Source: Oscillospiraceae bacterium (GTDB lineage: Bacteria > Bacillota > Clostridia > Oscillospirales > Acutalibacteraceae). From it: DNA of 36,557 bases. The notes under the pieces are model-generated. The model was not told the DNA's origin and did not search any database. It saw nothing but the letters and a program-made list of their open reading frames with translations. The stretch covers positions 1 to 36,557 of the forward strand of contig SVQF01000008.1 of NCBI GenBank assembly GCA_015065445.1, in the 5' to 3' direction. Both the position numbers and the translations under genes were made by a program. Each line of letters opens with the position of its first letter. Positions within the stretch are counted from its first letter, which is position 1. Positions 26,193 to 33,422 of the stretch are shown here, piece after piece.

Positions 26193-26347
26193 GTAAAATA
26201 TCGACAAAAACTAACTAAAAGTGAAGATTTTTCAAATTCTTCCATTTAAACAACCCGGTATTTGTTTACAAAATCGGCGATATGTAAACCAATTTAAGCC
26301 AATAATAGACGAAACAGCGAAAAACAGTCTAATAAAATTCTGAAAAT

Positions 26348-26376
26348 TTGACATACCCAAAAAAATATGGTATACC
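26348..26376 (+). promoter_or_regulatory. Promoter of the secreted Fn3 protein gene
   Basis: -35 TTGACA (26348-26353), 17-base spacer, -10 TATACC (26371-26376). It gives a leader of about 45 bases that contains the word gttacaaattggtaac (26383-26398), a short imperfect hairpin. Confidence 0.75.
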
Positions 26377-26425
26377 ACTAACCGTTACAAATTGGTAACA
26401 AAAATTTACAAAGGGGTTAATAACT

Positions 26426-27574
26426 ATCAGTAATTTTAAGACGAAAGTAATTTCGGCATTTTTAGCAACACTGTTTTGCTTTTCGGGCATCTCGGTAGTT
26501 TATGCCGAAGGAAACACAGACTCTTATGTTGACGCACCCTCAGGCTTTTCAGCCGAGGTGCAAAGCAAATTTGATATTATTTCTTCTATCAATGATGTAA
26601 ACGGCAACACAAACGAATTTTCCGTTAACGTATCAGATGTTACAGCAACATCAGCCAACCTCAGCTGGAAGAGCGAGGATTTGGTTATGAGTTACAGAGT
26701 CTGTAAGTACAACGTAATAAAAAAGCAGTGGGAAGAATATCTCACAACACCAAACAGCGAGCTTAAGCTCACAGACCTTGACCCGTCAACGAGTTTTCGT
26801 TTTTGCATTATAAATGCGGTTTCAAACGAAATTCTCGGTACAGCCGAATTCACAACGGGAGTCAAAACTCCTGTTCTCTCGGTTAAAAACAGGGACGGCA
26901 ACGCCGTAAAACTCGGCATCAAGAACGTGCAGAAGGGTGCAAAGGTAGAAATTTACAGAAAGACGAGCGGCAAAAAGTTCAAAAAAATCGCAACTCTTTC
27001 ATCAGACAAAAAAACCTACACCGACAAAAAGCTCAAGGGTGCAACCGCTTATTACTACAAGGCAAAGGCAGTTGTTTCCAAAAAGCAAAGCGGCAAGGTA
27101 ATCAAAAAGTCAAGTGCCTTTTCAGACACAAGAAAAGCAAAGACTCTTCTTTCGATGGGTCTTCCGTCAGTAAGCGGCAAAACCAAAACTTACGCTTACT
27201 ACACGGCAGTTACGCTCAGAAGTTCGCCGCAGTACAAACTTCTGCGTTCTTCAAAATGTTACACCGACGAGGAAACGGGTATCAGAATGGTAGACGGCTG
27301 CTACTGTGTAGCACTCGGTTCTTACTACGGAACAAAAATCGGTACAAAGTACAGAGTAACTTTTTCAACAGGTACCAAGATTGACGTTATCCTCTGTGAC
27401 CAGAAGGCAGACCGCCACACCGACAGCAGACATCAGTACGCTGTTAACAACAGCGACATTCTTGAGTTTTATGTAGAAGGCTCAAAGATGCCCCGTGCTA
27501 TCAGAAACCGTGGTAACTACGGTATTCTTGAAAAGTTCAGCGGCAGCGTTGTTAAAATCGAAAAATATGTATAA
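26426..27574 (+). CDS. Secreted fibronectin type III protein with C-terminal barrel-like domain
   Basis: About 382 residues if started at 26426. The N-terminus reads SNFKTKVISAFLATLFCFSG then a VVYAEG-type cleavage site, a good signal peptide. Two Fn3-like domains follow (NVSDVTATSANLSWKS... and LSVKNRDGNAVKLGIKNV...), then a C-terminal domain with YCVALGSYYGTKIGTKYRVT, CDQKADRHTDSRHQ and ILEFYVEG, recurrent in clostridial secreted proteins and perhaps of double-psi-barrel type. The signal peptide is in frame but has no ATG, GTG or TTG: the codon 9 bases after AAAGGGG is ATC (26426-26428). The first usual start, GTG at 26558, would remove the signal peptide. Promoter and terminator both fit expression. 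Confidence 0.75.
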   Translation: MSNFKTKVISAFLATLFCFSGISVVYAEGNTDSYVDAPSGFSAEVQSKFDIISSINDVNGNTNEFSVNVSDVTATSANLSWKSEDLVMSYRVCKYNVIKKQWEEYLTTPNSELKLTDLDPSTSFRFCIINAVSNEILGTAEFTTGVKTPVLSVKNRDGNAVKLGIKNVQKGAKVEIYRKTSGKKFKKIATLSSDKKTYTDKKLKGATAYYYKAKAVVSKKQSGKVIKKSSAFSDTRKAKTLLSMGLPSVSGKTKTYAYYTAVTLRSSPQYKLLRSSKCYTDEETGIRMVDGCYCVALGSYYGTKIGTKYRVTFSTGTKIDVILCDQKADRHTDSRHQYAVNNSDILEFYVEGSKMPRAIRNRGNYGILEKFSGSVVKIEKYV

Positions 27575-27602
27575 AAAATAAGGCTCACAGAGCCTTATTT
27601 TT
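27572..27602 (+). terminator. Terminator after the Fn3 gene
   Basis: AAAAAATAAGGCT-CACAG-AGCCTTATTTTTT, a 13-bp perfect stem with flanking A- and T-runs; works in either direction. Confidence 0.92.
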
Positions 27603-27610
27603 TATACCTT

Positions 27611-27633
27611 GTTGCCTCCCTTTAACAAGGGAG
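27611..27633. repeat. Solo end of the CTCCCTT...AAGGGAG palindromic element
   Basis: cctccctttaacaagggagcc is nearly identical to the right end of the element at 2097-2245 (ctccctttaacaagggagccaa). It lies between the Fn3 terminator and the phosphoesterase stop codon. Confidence 0.65.
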
Positions 27634-27667
27634 CCAAATCAGTTACTCTCCTTTGGTTCAAACAATA

Positions 27668-28954
27668 TTATTCTGCAAACGGGTTGTTTACGCCGCCCGT
27701 TTCGTCCGCCATATCGTGCTCAAGGTCAACGCTTTCCTTTTCGTTAACCGAAACGTATTTGTCCTGATAGTAGTTTTCCTGCACGTTTTCAAACGTGCCG
27801 TCGGGGTGAATTGTAATCGGTGTGCAGCCACGCTGACGACCGAATTTTGTAATTGCACTGCCGTAAGCGAGGTAGTCAATCGAATAGCCGTATGTCAGCC
27901 TTACGCCCTTGTAGTCAAGCGACATATTGTTGAGATGGTCGTGACCGAAAAATGCACCCTGCGTACCGTTTTCTCTGAATGCGTCAATAAGCCCGTAGTT
28001 GTAGTTGCCCGCACAGATAATCTGTCCGCCCTCTGCAATAACGCCGTAAACGTACTTAACGTCGTCGGTGTCTTTGTTGCCTGCGTCGGTGTATTCTTTG
28101 AATGCGTCACGCATTTCCTGCGGAGGAATGTGGAAGAATGCAAGTGATTTTGGCTGTACGCCGCCGTTTTCTTCTGTGAGTTCCTTAACGGTGTTTTTGT
28201 ACCACTCAATCTGATTTTTATGTACGCAGTCGTACTTCCACTTGATGCCGAAGTAGTCGCCGTCAACGTATGAGTGCGAGTCAAACACAAACAGACTCTG
28301 CACAATGCCGCCTGCGGTGTTTTTGACGTTGATTACATAGTTGCCAACGCCGTCAACGTCTTCGGGACCGCTCTGCAGCAGGCAATGAGGATAACTGTCT
28401 TTATCCTGATACATAGCGGCAATACTGTCACGGCTGAAATATGAGTAAATCTCTGTGTCGTGGTTGCCGAAACCGAGGCACCAGTACACGCCGAGTTTTT
28501 CCATAAGGTCTGCAAAGAGTTTTGCACTGCGTTTGTTGTTGAACGTGCCTGCCTGGTACGGCACGGGGTACGCAACGTCGCCCGTTACAATAACAAGGTC
28601 GGGCTTTTCGGCAGTAATCATTGCGGCAACAGCGTTGAGTGCCATATTGTCGTTGTCTGACGAGAGCATACCGCCGCCGATATGAACGTCGGTAATCTGC
28701 AGAACTTTAAAATCCTCATCGGTCACAAACGTGTATCTGCCCTTGTCGTCAAGCGTAGGTTCAAGCTGTTTTTCGTATTTAACCTCTGTTATGCTGTTTT
28801 CAATAAACGCCCTGTTTGACTTTATGCTGACTGTATTTACAATTGCAACAATCGCAGCAATAGCGGCTATAGCAATCACAATCCACATAAGCACCTTCAG
28901 AAAGACCATAAACTTCTGTTTAGGCGTTTTCTTAACCTTTTGTTTCTTTGCCAT
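27668..28954 (-). CDS. Membrane-anchored calcineurin-like metallophosphoesterase
   Basis: 428-residue protein with a very basic start (MAKKQKVKKTPKQK), one membrane helix (about 16-45) and an extracellular metallophosphoesterase domain. The metal-binding blocks appear in order: QITDVHIGG (DxH), VTGDVAYP (GD), GFGNHDTE (GNHD), FDSHSY, LAFFHIPPQE (the H of block IV) and FFGHDHLNN (GHDH). The substrate is not readable; related proteins act on nucleotides, phospholipids or wall phosphoesters. ATG at 28954 has AGGAG 7 bases upstream. It lies 10 bases after the CDF-like gene, so they share a transcript. Confidence 0.9.
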   Translation of the reverse strand: MAKKQKVKKTPKQKFMVFLKVLMWIVIAIAAIAAIVAIVNTVSIKSNRAFIENSITEVKYEKQLEPTLDDKGRYTFVTDEDFKVLQITDVHIGGGMLSSDNDNMALNAVAAMITAEKPDLVIVTGDVAYPVPYQAGTFNNKRSAKLFADLMEKLGVYWCLGFGNHDTEIYSYFSRDSIAAMYQDKDSYPHCLLQSGPEDVDGVGNYVINVKNTAGGIVQSLFVFDSHSYVDGDYFGIKWKYDCVHKNQIEWYKNTVKELTEENGGVQPKSLAFFHIPPQEMRDAFKEYTDAGNKDTDDVKYVYGVIAEGGQIICAGNYNYGLIDAFRENGTQGAFFGHDHLNNMSLDYKGVRLTYGYSIDYLAYGSAITKFGRQRGCTPITIHPDGTFENVQENYYQDKYVSVNEKESVDLEHDMADETGGVNNPFAE

Positions 28955-28964
28955 AACAACTCTC

Positions 28965-29567
28965 CTAATCGTTAATCAAAAATTTTGCCTCTTTAATTAT
29001 GCACCTGACCGCCTCTACCGTTATAGCAGTTCCGCAGATAAACGCAAAGTATGCGTCAAATGCAAAATTGACTTTGGTAATCAGCACCATACTCATCAGC
29101 GTAAACAGCGTTATAAAGCAGTCAAGAAAACTGTCGAGAGCGAGTGCCTTAATTATAACCGAGGGCGATTTTTTGTTAAGATGTAAAAACAAAAACCCAA
29201 GCCCGAGTTTTACAAAAATTGTTGCCGTAATCAGTGCGGCGTACTTTGGTGTGTAAAGCACTGCGGCGGGATACATCAATCTGTCAAGACCTCTGTAAAC
29301 AAAGAAAAATCCCGTCATCGCAATAATTATGCTTATCACAAACGCCGCAACGCTCTGCGTTCTAAGCGAACGTCTGCCGCCGAGTTTTACCGCAAGTACA
29401 AACCCTGCGAGTGCAATAAGGCACGAAAACGTGTCGCCCAGATTGTTCACGGCGTCGCAGTAAATTGTTAGCGAAAATGCCGCATTGCCGATATACAGCT
29501 TAATAATAAAGAGTAAAAAATTAACCGCTGTTCCGACAATTCCTGCGGTGTAATAATACTTTTTCAT
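28965..29567 (-). CDS. CDF-like membrane protein lacking the cytoplasmic domain
   Basis: 200 residues, about six hydrophobic segments. YCDAVNNLGDTFSCLIALAGFVL fits helix 2 of cation diffusion facilitators (two aspartates of the D/H-xxx-D site), and ALDSFLDCFITLFTL fits helix 5 (LDSFLD, again two acidic residues). Standard CDF exporters are about 300 residues with a cytosolic metal-binding C-terminal domain; here the protein ends soon after helix 6 (IIKEAKFLIND). It may be a reduced metal transporter; metal unknown. ATG at 29567 has AAAGGA. Promoter at 29595-29623. It leads the two-gene unit with the metallophosphoesterase. Confidence 0.7.
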   Translation of the reverse strand: MKKYYYTAGIVGTAVNFLLFIIKLYIGNAAFSLTIYCDAVNNLGDTFSCLIALAGFVLAVKLGGRRSLRTQSVAAFVISIIIAMTGFFFVYRGLDRLMYPAAVLYTPKYAALITATIFVKLGLGFLFLHLNKKSPSVIIKALALDSFLDCFITLFTLMSMVLITKVNFAFDAYFAFICGTAITVEAVRCIIKEAKFLIND

Positions 29568-29594
29568 TATGCATTCCTTTTCTTTATTGATTTT

Positions 29595-29623
29595 ATTATA
29601 TCATTTAATATAGCTATTTGCAA
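29595..29623 (-). promoter_or_regulatory. Promoter of the CDF-like/phosphoesterase operon
   Basis: Minus-strand -35 TTGCAA (29618-29623), 17-base spacer, -10 TATAAT (29595-29600). Start near 29588, about 20 bases before the ATG. Confidence 0.75.
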
Positions 29624-29668
29624 TTCATATTTTATATTGCCGTTGCACATAATAAAAACGGTGATTTT

Positions 29669-30151
29669 ATGGATTTATTATACTTGTTGTTATTGATTGT
29701 TGTAATAGCATTACAGCTGGTAATAATTATGGGCGGCAAAAGGTTTGACTGTCCACGTGTGCTGATGCACGAGGGCGTGTTTAACACAAAAAATATAAGA
29801 CGATGCAGGGTGACGGTGCAGGATATTATTGAGGCGGCAAGGCTAAAGGGATACTTCAACCTTGCTGATATTGACACTGCGGTTATGGAAAAAAACGGAC
29901 AGATTAGTTTTTTGCCCACTGCACAGAAGCGACCTCTTTCGCCAAAGGATTTTAACTTTTCGCCCGTCAGCGAAGGCTTGAGTTATGTTGTTTATCAAAA
30001 CTCAAAACTCGATTTAAAACGCCTTGAAAAACTCGGATTCACAGAGGAAAAACTGCGGGATTTTCTGCAATCACGGGGATATAGCGAAAGCGATATTTCG
30101 CTTATTATTATCAGCGAGTCGGGACGGGTGAGCGTTTTCAGTTCAAACTGA
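29669..30151 (+). CDS. DUF421/YetF-like protein with a single membrane helix
   Basis: 160 residues. One N-terminal helix (about 2-23, LLYLLLLIVVIALQLVII) precedes a soluble domain in which RCRVTVQDIIEAARLKGYFN, LADIDTAVMEKNGQISFLP and KRPLSPKDFN match the core of the YetF (DUF421) C-terminal domain. Ordinary DUF421 proteins have three helices and about 200-230 residues, so this is a reduced version. The second half (KLDLKRLEKLGFTEEKLRDF) is an extra alpha-helical part. Start at the ATG at 29669 behind GGTGA; an in-frame start at 29618 is possible but unlikely. Function of the family is unclear. Confidence 0.65.
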   Translation: MDLLYLLLLIVVIALQLVIIMGGKRFDCPRVLMHEGVFNTKNIRRCRVTVQDIIEAARLKGYFNLADIDTAVMEKNGQISFLPTAQKRPLSPKDFNFSPVSEGLSYVVYQNSKLDLKRLEKLGFTEEKLRDFLQSRGYSESDISLIIISESGRVSVFSSN

Positions 30152-30152
30152 G

Positions 30153-30181
30153 TTGACAACTTTGATGTTTTAATATATAAT
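30153..30181 (+). promoter_or_regulatory. Consensus promoter of the ArsR/P1B operon
   Basis: -35 TTGACA (30153-30158), 17-base spacer, -10 TATAAT (30176-30181), both perfect. It begins two bases after the stop of the preceding gene. Start near 30188, inside the operator. Confidence 0.9.
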
Positions 30182-30186
30182 AACTC

Positions 30187-30218
30187 CGTTCATATGATTC
30201 ATATGAGTCATATGAACG
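30187..30218 (+). promoter_or_regulatory. ArsR-type operator: three TCATATGA words in a 32-bp palindrome
   Basis: TCATATGA occurs at 30190-30197, 30199-30206 and 30208-30215, each itself a palindrome, spaced 9 bases. The whole from CGTTCATATGA to TCATATGAACG is symmetric except for one non-matching pair. It covers the predicted transcription start and resembles SmtB/CzrA operators (family knowledge), so the ArsR protein encoded just downstream probably binds here. Confidence 0.85.
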
Positions 30219-30240
30219 AATTTTACATATGAGGTGCGTT

Positions 30241-30522
30241 ATGATAGACGAAGAAATCTATGATATGGCGGAACTTTTTAAGATGTTTTCCGACCCCACG
30301 AGGATTAAAATACTGCTTTCGCTTTTTGAAAACGAACTTAATGTTACCGAGATTGTTGAAAAAATCGGAGCAACGCAGACGGCTGTGTCGCATCAGCTCA
30401 GGGCGTTAAAGCAAAACCACCTGGTAAAATGTCGCCGTGACGGTAAAAAAATGATTTATTCTCTTGCCGACGACCATGTTGAAACCATTATCAATATGGC
30501 AATCGAGCATATTGAGGAGTGA
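30241..30522 (+). CDS. ArsR/SmtB-family zinc-type metalloregulator
   Basis: 93-residue winged-helix repressor: FKMFSDPTRIKILLSLF, then recognition helix QTAVSHQLRALKQNHLVKCR, then the wing DGKKMIYSLAD. The C-terminal helix has D-x-H-(10)-H-xx-E (in DDHVETIINMAIEHIEE), the exact spacing of the alpha-5 zinc site of SmtB/CzrA. The alpha-3 ELCVCD cadmium/lead motif is absent. I use the ATG at 30241, which has GAGGTG; an ATG at 30229 is also in frame. It is followed by the reduced P1B ATPase with GAGGAG and a short overlap-type junction, so it likely represses that gene until zinc (or cobalt) rises. Confidence 0.93.
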   Translation: MIDEEIYDMAELFKMFSDPTRIKILLSLFENELNVTEIVEKIGATQTAVSHQLRALKQNHLVKCRRDGKKMIYSLADDHVETIINMAIEHIEE

Positions 30523-30527
30523 TACAT

Positions 30528-31484
30528 ATGGCACACGAACACACTCACGAACATTCACACGACCACTCGCACAATCACGAAAATTTTGACGCAGTCAAAA
30601 AAGAAGAACTCACCAAAATAATTATATCGGCGGTGTTTTTCGCACTCGGCTTTGTGTTTGACGAGTTTACGTCACTGCCGTCGTTTGTGCATCTGGTATG
30701 TTTTGGTATTTCGTACATCACAGTCGGCTTCGGCGTGGTGCGTAACGCAATTGAGGATATACTGGGCGGCAACGTTTTTAACGAGTGTTTTATGATTAGT
30801 ATTGCGTCGCTCGGTGCGTTTGTTATCAAAGAGTTTGACGAGGGCTGTGCGGTTATGCTGCTTTATGCAGTCGGCGAGTATATTCACGGTCTTGCACTGT
30901 CAAAAAGCAAAAAGCAAATCCGCTCCATTGAGGAAAACAGTCGGGGCAAACACGTTCACCAGACAGGCGAAAGCGAAAGTTTTATCGCCCGTTTCGCAAA
31001 GTATTACACGCCCATAATCTGTGCAATATCGGTTATTGTTATCGTTGTTCCACCGCTCTTTTTCGGCGGCGAGTGGAAAGACTGGGTTTACCGTGGACTT
31101 TCGGTGCTCGTTATCGGCTGCCCGTGTGCAATCGTAATATCGGTGCCGCTGTCGTTTTCCTGTGCGATTGACGCCTGCACAAGGCACGGCATTTACGTGT
31201 TCCACACCAACGCACTTGAAAAACTGCACCGCTCGGACAACGCAGAGGGAATTATAGTACCCGACGGCGACGAAAACGGTCTTGCATTCGCAAAAAAAGC
31301 CGCTAAAAAAGCGGTGATTATCGCACGTGAAAACGTATACATTGCACTTGCAGTTAAAGCGGCGGTGCTTGTGCTGGCAGTGTTTATGGAAAAAGAACTA
31401 CCAATGTGGCTTGCCGCATTTTCAGACGTAGGTATTGCAGGACTTGCAATACTCAATTCACTTCGCTCACTGAGGATTAAATAA
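30528..31484 (+). CDS. P1B-type metal ATPase reduced to its membrane domain
   Basis: 318 residues, about half the length of ZntA/CadA-type pumps. A histidine-rich N-terminus (HEHTHEHSHDHSHNHE) is followed by eight hydrophobic segments that match P1B-2 helices in order. Kept: NVFNECFMISIASLGAF (helix 3), SKSKKQIRSIEEN (end of helix 4), a TGES remnant, FIARFAKYYTP (before helix 5), the transmembrane metal motif GCPCAIVISVP (helix 6, CPC at 198-200), lysine 277 in IALAVKAAVL (helix 7) and aspartate 300 in FSDVGIAGLAILNSLR (helix 8). Missing: nearly all of the actuator domain, and the whole phosphorylation/nucleotide domain including DKTGT. It therefore cannot be an autonomous ATPase. ATG at 30528 has GAGGAG; the end overlaps rsmE by one base. 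Frame is open throughout. Confidence 0.9.
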   Translation: MAHEHTHEHSHDHSHNHENFDAVKKEELTKIIISAVFFALGFVFDEFTSLPSFVHLVCFGISYITVGFGVVRNAIEDILGGNVFNECFMISIASLGAFVIKEFDEGCAVMLLYAVGEYIHGLALSKSKKQIRSIEENSRGKHVHQTGESESFIARFAKYYTPIICAISVIVIVVPPLFFGGEWKDWVYRGLSVLVIGCPCAIVISVPLSFSCAIDACTRHGIYVFHTNALEKLHRSDNAEGIIVPDGDENGLAFAKKAAKKAVIIARENVYIALAVKAAVLVLAVFMEKELPMWLAAFSDVGIAGLAILNSLRSLRIK

Positions 31485-32206
31485 TGCAAAAACTATTTTT
31501 AGATTACACGCCCGAAAACAGCATAATTCTTGACGGCGAGCAGGCACGCCATATTGCAAAGTCGCTCAGAATGAAGGTGGGCGATATGCTCACCGTTACC
31601 GACGGCAACGGCAACGACTACGGTTGCCTTATTGACGAAATAACAAAAGACACCGTAGTTCTGTCGGTCTGCTACAAGCAGGCAAGCAACAGCGAACCCG
31701 ATTGCAAAGTCACAATTTATCAGGGCGTGCCGAAGGGCAGCAAGCTCGAAGATATTATTCAGAAATGCACCGAACTCGGCGTATGCAGGATTGTGCCTAC
31801 TCTCACAAAGAGGTGCGTAAGCCGCCCCGACGAAAAGGGGGCAAGTCGTAAAGGCGAGCGTTATCAGAAAATCGCACTCGAGGCTGCACAGCAGAGCGGC
31901 AGAGGAATCGTGCCGCAAATTGCCCCGCAGACAACTCTCAGGCAGGCGATTGAAAACGACGGCAGCGAACTGAAAATTCTGTTTTACGAAGGCGGAGGCG
32001 AAAAAATAACATCGCTTGTAAAAAGCGATGTAAAAAGCGTATCGGTATACATAGGTCCCGAGGGCGGCTTTGACGAAAGCGAAGTTGAACTTCTCACGCA
32101 AAGCGGTGCAGTGTGTGCAACTCTCGGCAAGCGTATACTCCGCACGCAGACGGCACCCGTCGCAGCACTTACGGCAATAATGCTGCTTACAAATAATTTA
32201 GAGTAA
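31484..32206 (+). CDS. rsmE: 16S rRNA (uracil-1498-N3)-methyltransferase
   Basis: SPOUT-family methyltransferase, 240 residues. The N-terminal PUA-like part contains LDGEQARHIAKSLRMKVGD. The knot domain has YQGVPKGSKLEDIIQKCTEL, the RCVSR substrate loop, KIALEAAQQSGRG, YIGPEGGFDESE and LGKRILRTQTAPVAALTAI, all standard for RsmE. The start codon overlaps the stop of the reduced ATPase by one base (TAATG), and GAGGA lies just upstream, so it is cotranscribed with arsR and the ATPase-like gene although the function is unrelated. Confidence 0.96.
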   Translation: MQKLFLDYTPENSIILDGEQARHIAKSLRMKVGDMLTVTDGNGNDYGCLIDEITKDTVVLSVCYKQASNSEPDCKVTIYQGVPKGSKLEDIIQKCTELGVCRIVPTLTKRCVSRPDEKGASRKGERYQKIALEAAQQSGRGIVPQIAPQTTLRQAIENDGSELKILFYEGGGEKITSLVKSDVKSVSVYIGPEGGFDESEVELLTQSGAVCATLGKRILRTQTAPVAALTAIMLLTNNLE

Positions 32207-32235
32207 TAATAATCGGCACTGCTCACGCCGTGAGA

Positions 32236-32323
32236 CCCTTGACCCTTGACCCTTGAGTCTTTGGTCTTGAGTCTTGAGTCTTGAGTCTTGAACCTTGAGT
32301 CTTGAGTCTTGAGCCTTGAGTCT
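32236..32323 (-). repeat. Heptamer tandem repeat, locus C (12 units plus a partial one)
   Basis: Plus-strand reading: three cccttga units, then gtctttg, then eight units of consensus GTCTTGA with single-base variants (accttga, gccttga), then a partial gtct. This is the reverse complement of the TCAAGAC heptamer at 20131-20158 and 25252-25279. It lies between the convergent rsmE and ogg genes, and the end of the array overlaps the ogg stop codon (32322-32324). Confidence 0.92.
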
Positions 32324-33143
32324 ATAAATTATTTCTTGCCCAGTGGAACAGGTACTGCTGGGCGATTCCTTCAATCCCGTCAAAGCACTCGGGCAAACCG
32401 TCGGGGTAGTATTCCATAACCCTTTTCATCCACACGTCAACGGGAAACGCACTGTAAAACTGAAAGCCAAACAGCAACGCACAGTTTGCCACCTTGATGC
32501 CCACACCGTAAATATTAAGCAACTCTTTACGAGCCTCCTCAAGCGGAAGGCTCTTAATTTTTTGCAGATTAACGGTGCCGTCGGCAACGTCCCTTGCAAG
32601 TTTTACCAGATATTTAGACCGGTACCCGCAGCCGAGTGCGGCAAAATCGTCCTCACTCAGTTTGCTCAGCCGCTCGGCACTCGGAAAACTGTACCAGCCG
32701 TCGCTCACCTCGTCGCCGTACTCACGGCACAACCTTGATATAATCAGCTTTATCCTTTTTATGTTGTTCTGCTGGCTTATTACAAACGAGCAAAGAGCCT
32801 CCCACGGCTCCTGATTGAGTATGCGTATGCCGTAGTACTCGTCAATAGTAGACTTCAGCAGGTCGTCCTGCCTGAGCGTGTCGCAGATTTTTTTATAATC
32901 TTTGTTCAAATCGAAATAATTTACAAAAAAACTGTCAAATATATCCTTGTCGGTATTTTTGAAAATAAGGTCGCCGTCCTCATTTTTTGATATGTTAAGA
33001 AAGTGACCGCCTGCAACACCGCTGAAAGAACCGTCGTTCTGCTTTTCCCACCTGAACGCCTGCCCGCAGTCGAGAGTAAGGCCGAGGTCAAAACATTCAA
33101 CACCGCTTACAAGTATATCGCCGTTTGCAAATTTAACTTCCAT
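32322..33143 (-). CDS. ogg: 8-oxoguanine DNA glycosylase, OGG1 family
   Basis: Bifunctional base-excision glycosylase for 8-oxoguanine, 273 residues. The N-terminal domain (LTLDCGQAFRWEKQ) is the OGG N-terminal barrel; then the SFVISQQNNIKRI helix, the helix-hairpin-helix IYGVGIKVANCALLF with the catalytic lysine, and the essential aspartate in AFPVDVWMKR. Length and motif order match the OGG1/AlkA-like bacterial group seen in Clostridia. ATG at 33143 has GAGGAG. The stop lies in the end of heptamer array C. It is transcribed toward rsmE. Confidence 0.92.
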   Translation of the reverse strand: MEVKFANGDILVSGVECFDLGLTLDCGQAFRWEKQNDGSFSGVAGGHFLNISKNEDGDLIFKNTDKDIFDSFFVNYFDLNKDYKKICDTLRQDDLLKSTIDEYYGIRILNQEPWEALCSFVISQQNNIKRIKLIISRLCREYGDEVSDGWYSFPSAERLSKLSEDDFAALGCGYRSKYLVKLARDVADGTVNLQKIKSLPLEEARKELLNIYGVGIKVANCALLFGFQFYSAFPVDVWMKRVMEYYPDGLPECFDGIEGIAQQYLFHWARNNL

Positions 33144-33219
33144 TTTTTGCTCCTCTTAACGCATTTGTCTTACACTGAGTATAACATTTTTTTGTCAAGA
33201 GTAAAAGTTAAAAATAGCA

Positions 33220-33422
33220 TTTTAAACAAAAAATTTTGTAAATTACAAACTGTTGAAAACTATGTGTAAAATGTTGAAAACTACGCATAATTTGTGAACA
33301 AATGGGTTTTAAACAGCCCAAAAAGGCGTAAATATAGCCTTTTTTGGCTATGTTTTGAACATTTTGAACCGAGTTTTCTACATCGTATTCAAAGTTGTGT
33401 TTATTACAAATGGTTATCAACT
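33220..33422. other. Second cluster of DnaA-box-like 9-mers
   Basis: The 394-base gap between ogg and the next gene has no ORF of interest but holds the same motif family as the dnaA-dnaN gap: TTTTAAACA at 33220-33228 and 33307-33315, TTTTCAACA (minus) at 33251-33259 and 33272-33280, TTTTACACA (minus) at 33263-33271, TTTTCTACA at 33374-33382 and TTATCAACT at 33414-33422. The short spacing of the minus-strand boxes (about 21 bases between repeats) is regular. Function is inferred: a DnaA-binding or titration site, or a relocated part of an origin. Confidence 0.55.

Noticed and set aside
31499-32101. Open frame of 200 codons on the minus strand
   Set aside because: Antisense to rsmE, which has all family motifs.
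32236-32323. CRISPR array
   Set aside because: Units are 7 bases in direct tandem with no spacers, and no cas genes are present.
33220-33422. Main replication origin
   Set aside because: Strand composition changes near dnaA, not here; it is better seen as a secondary DnaA-box-like cluster.
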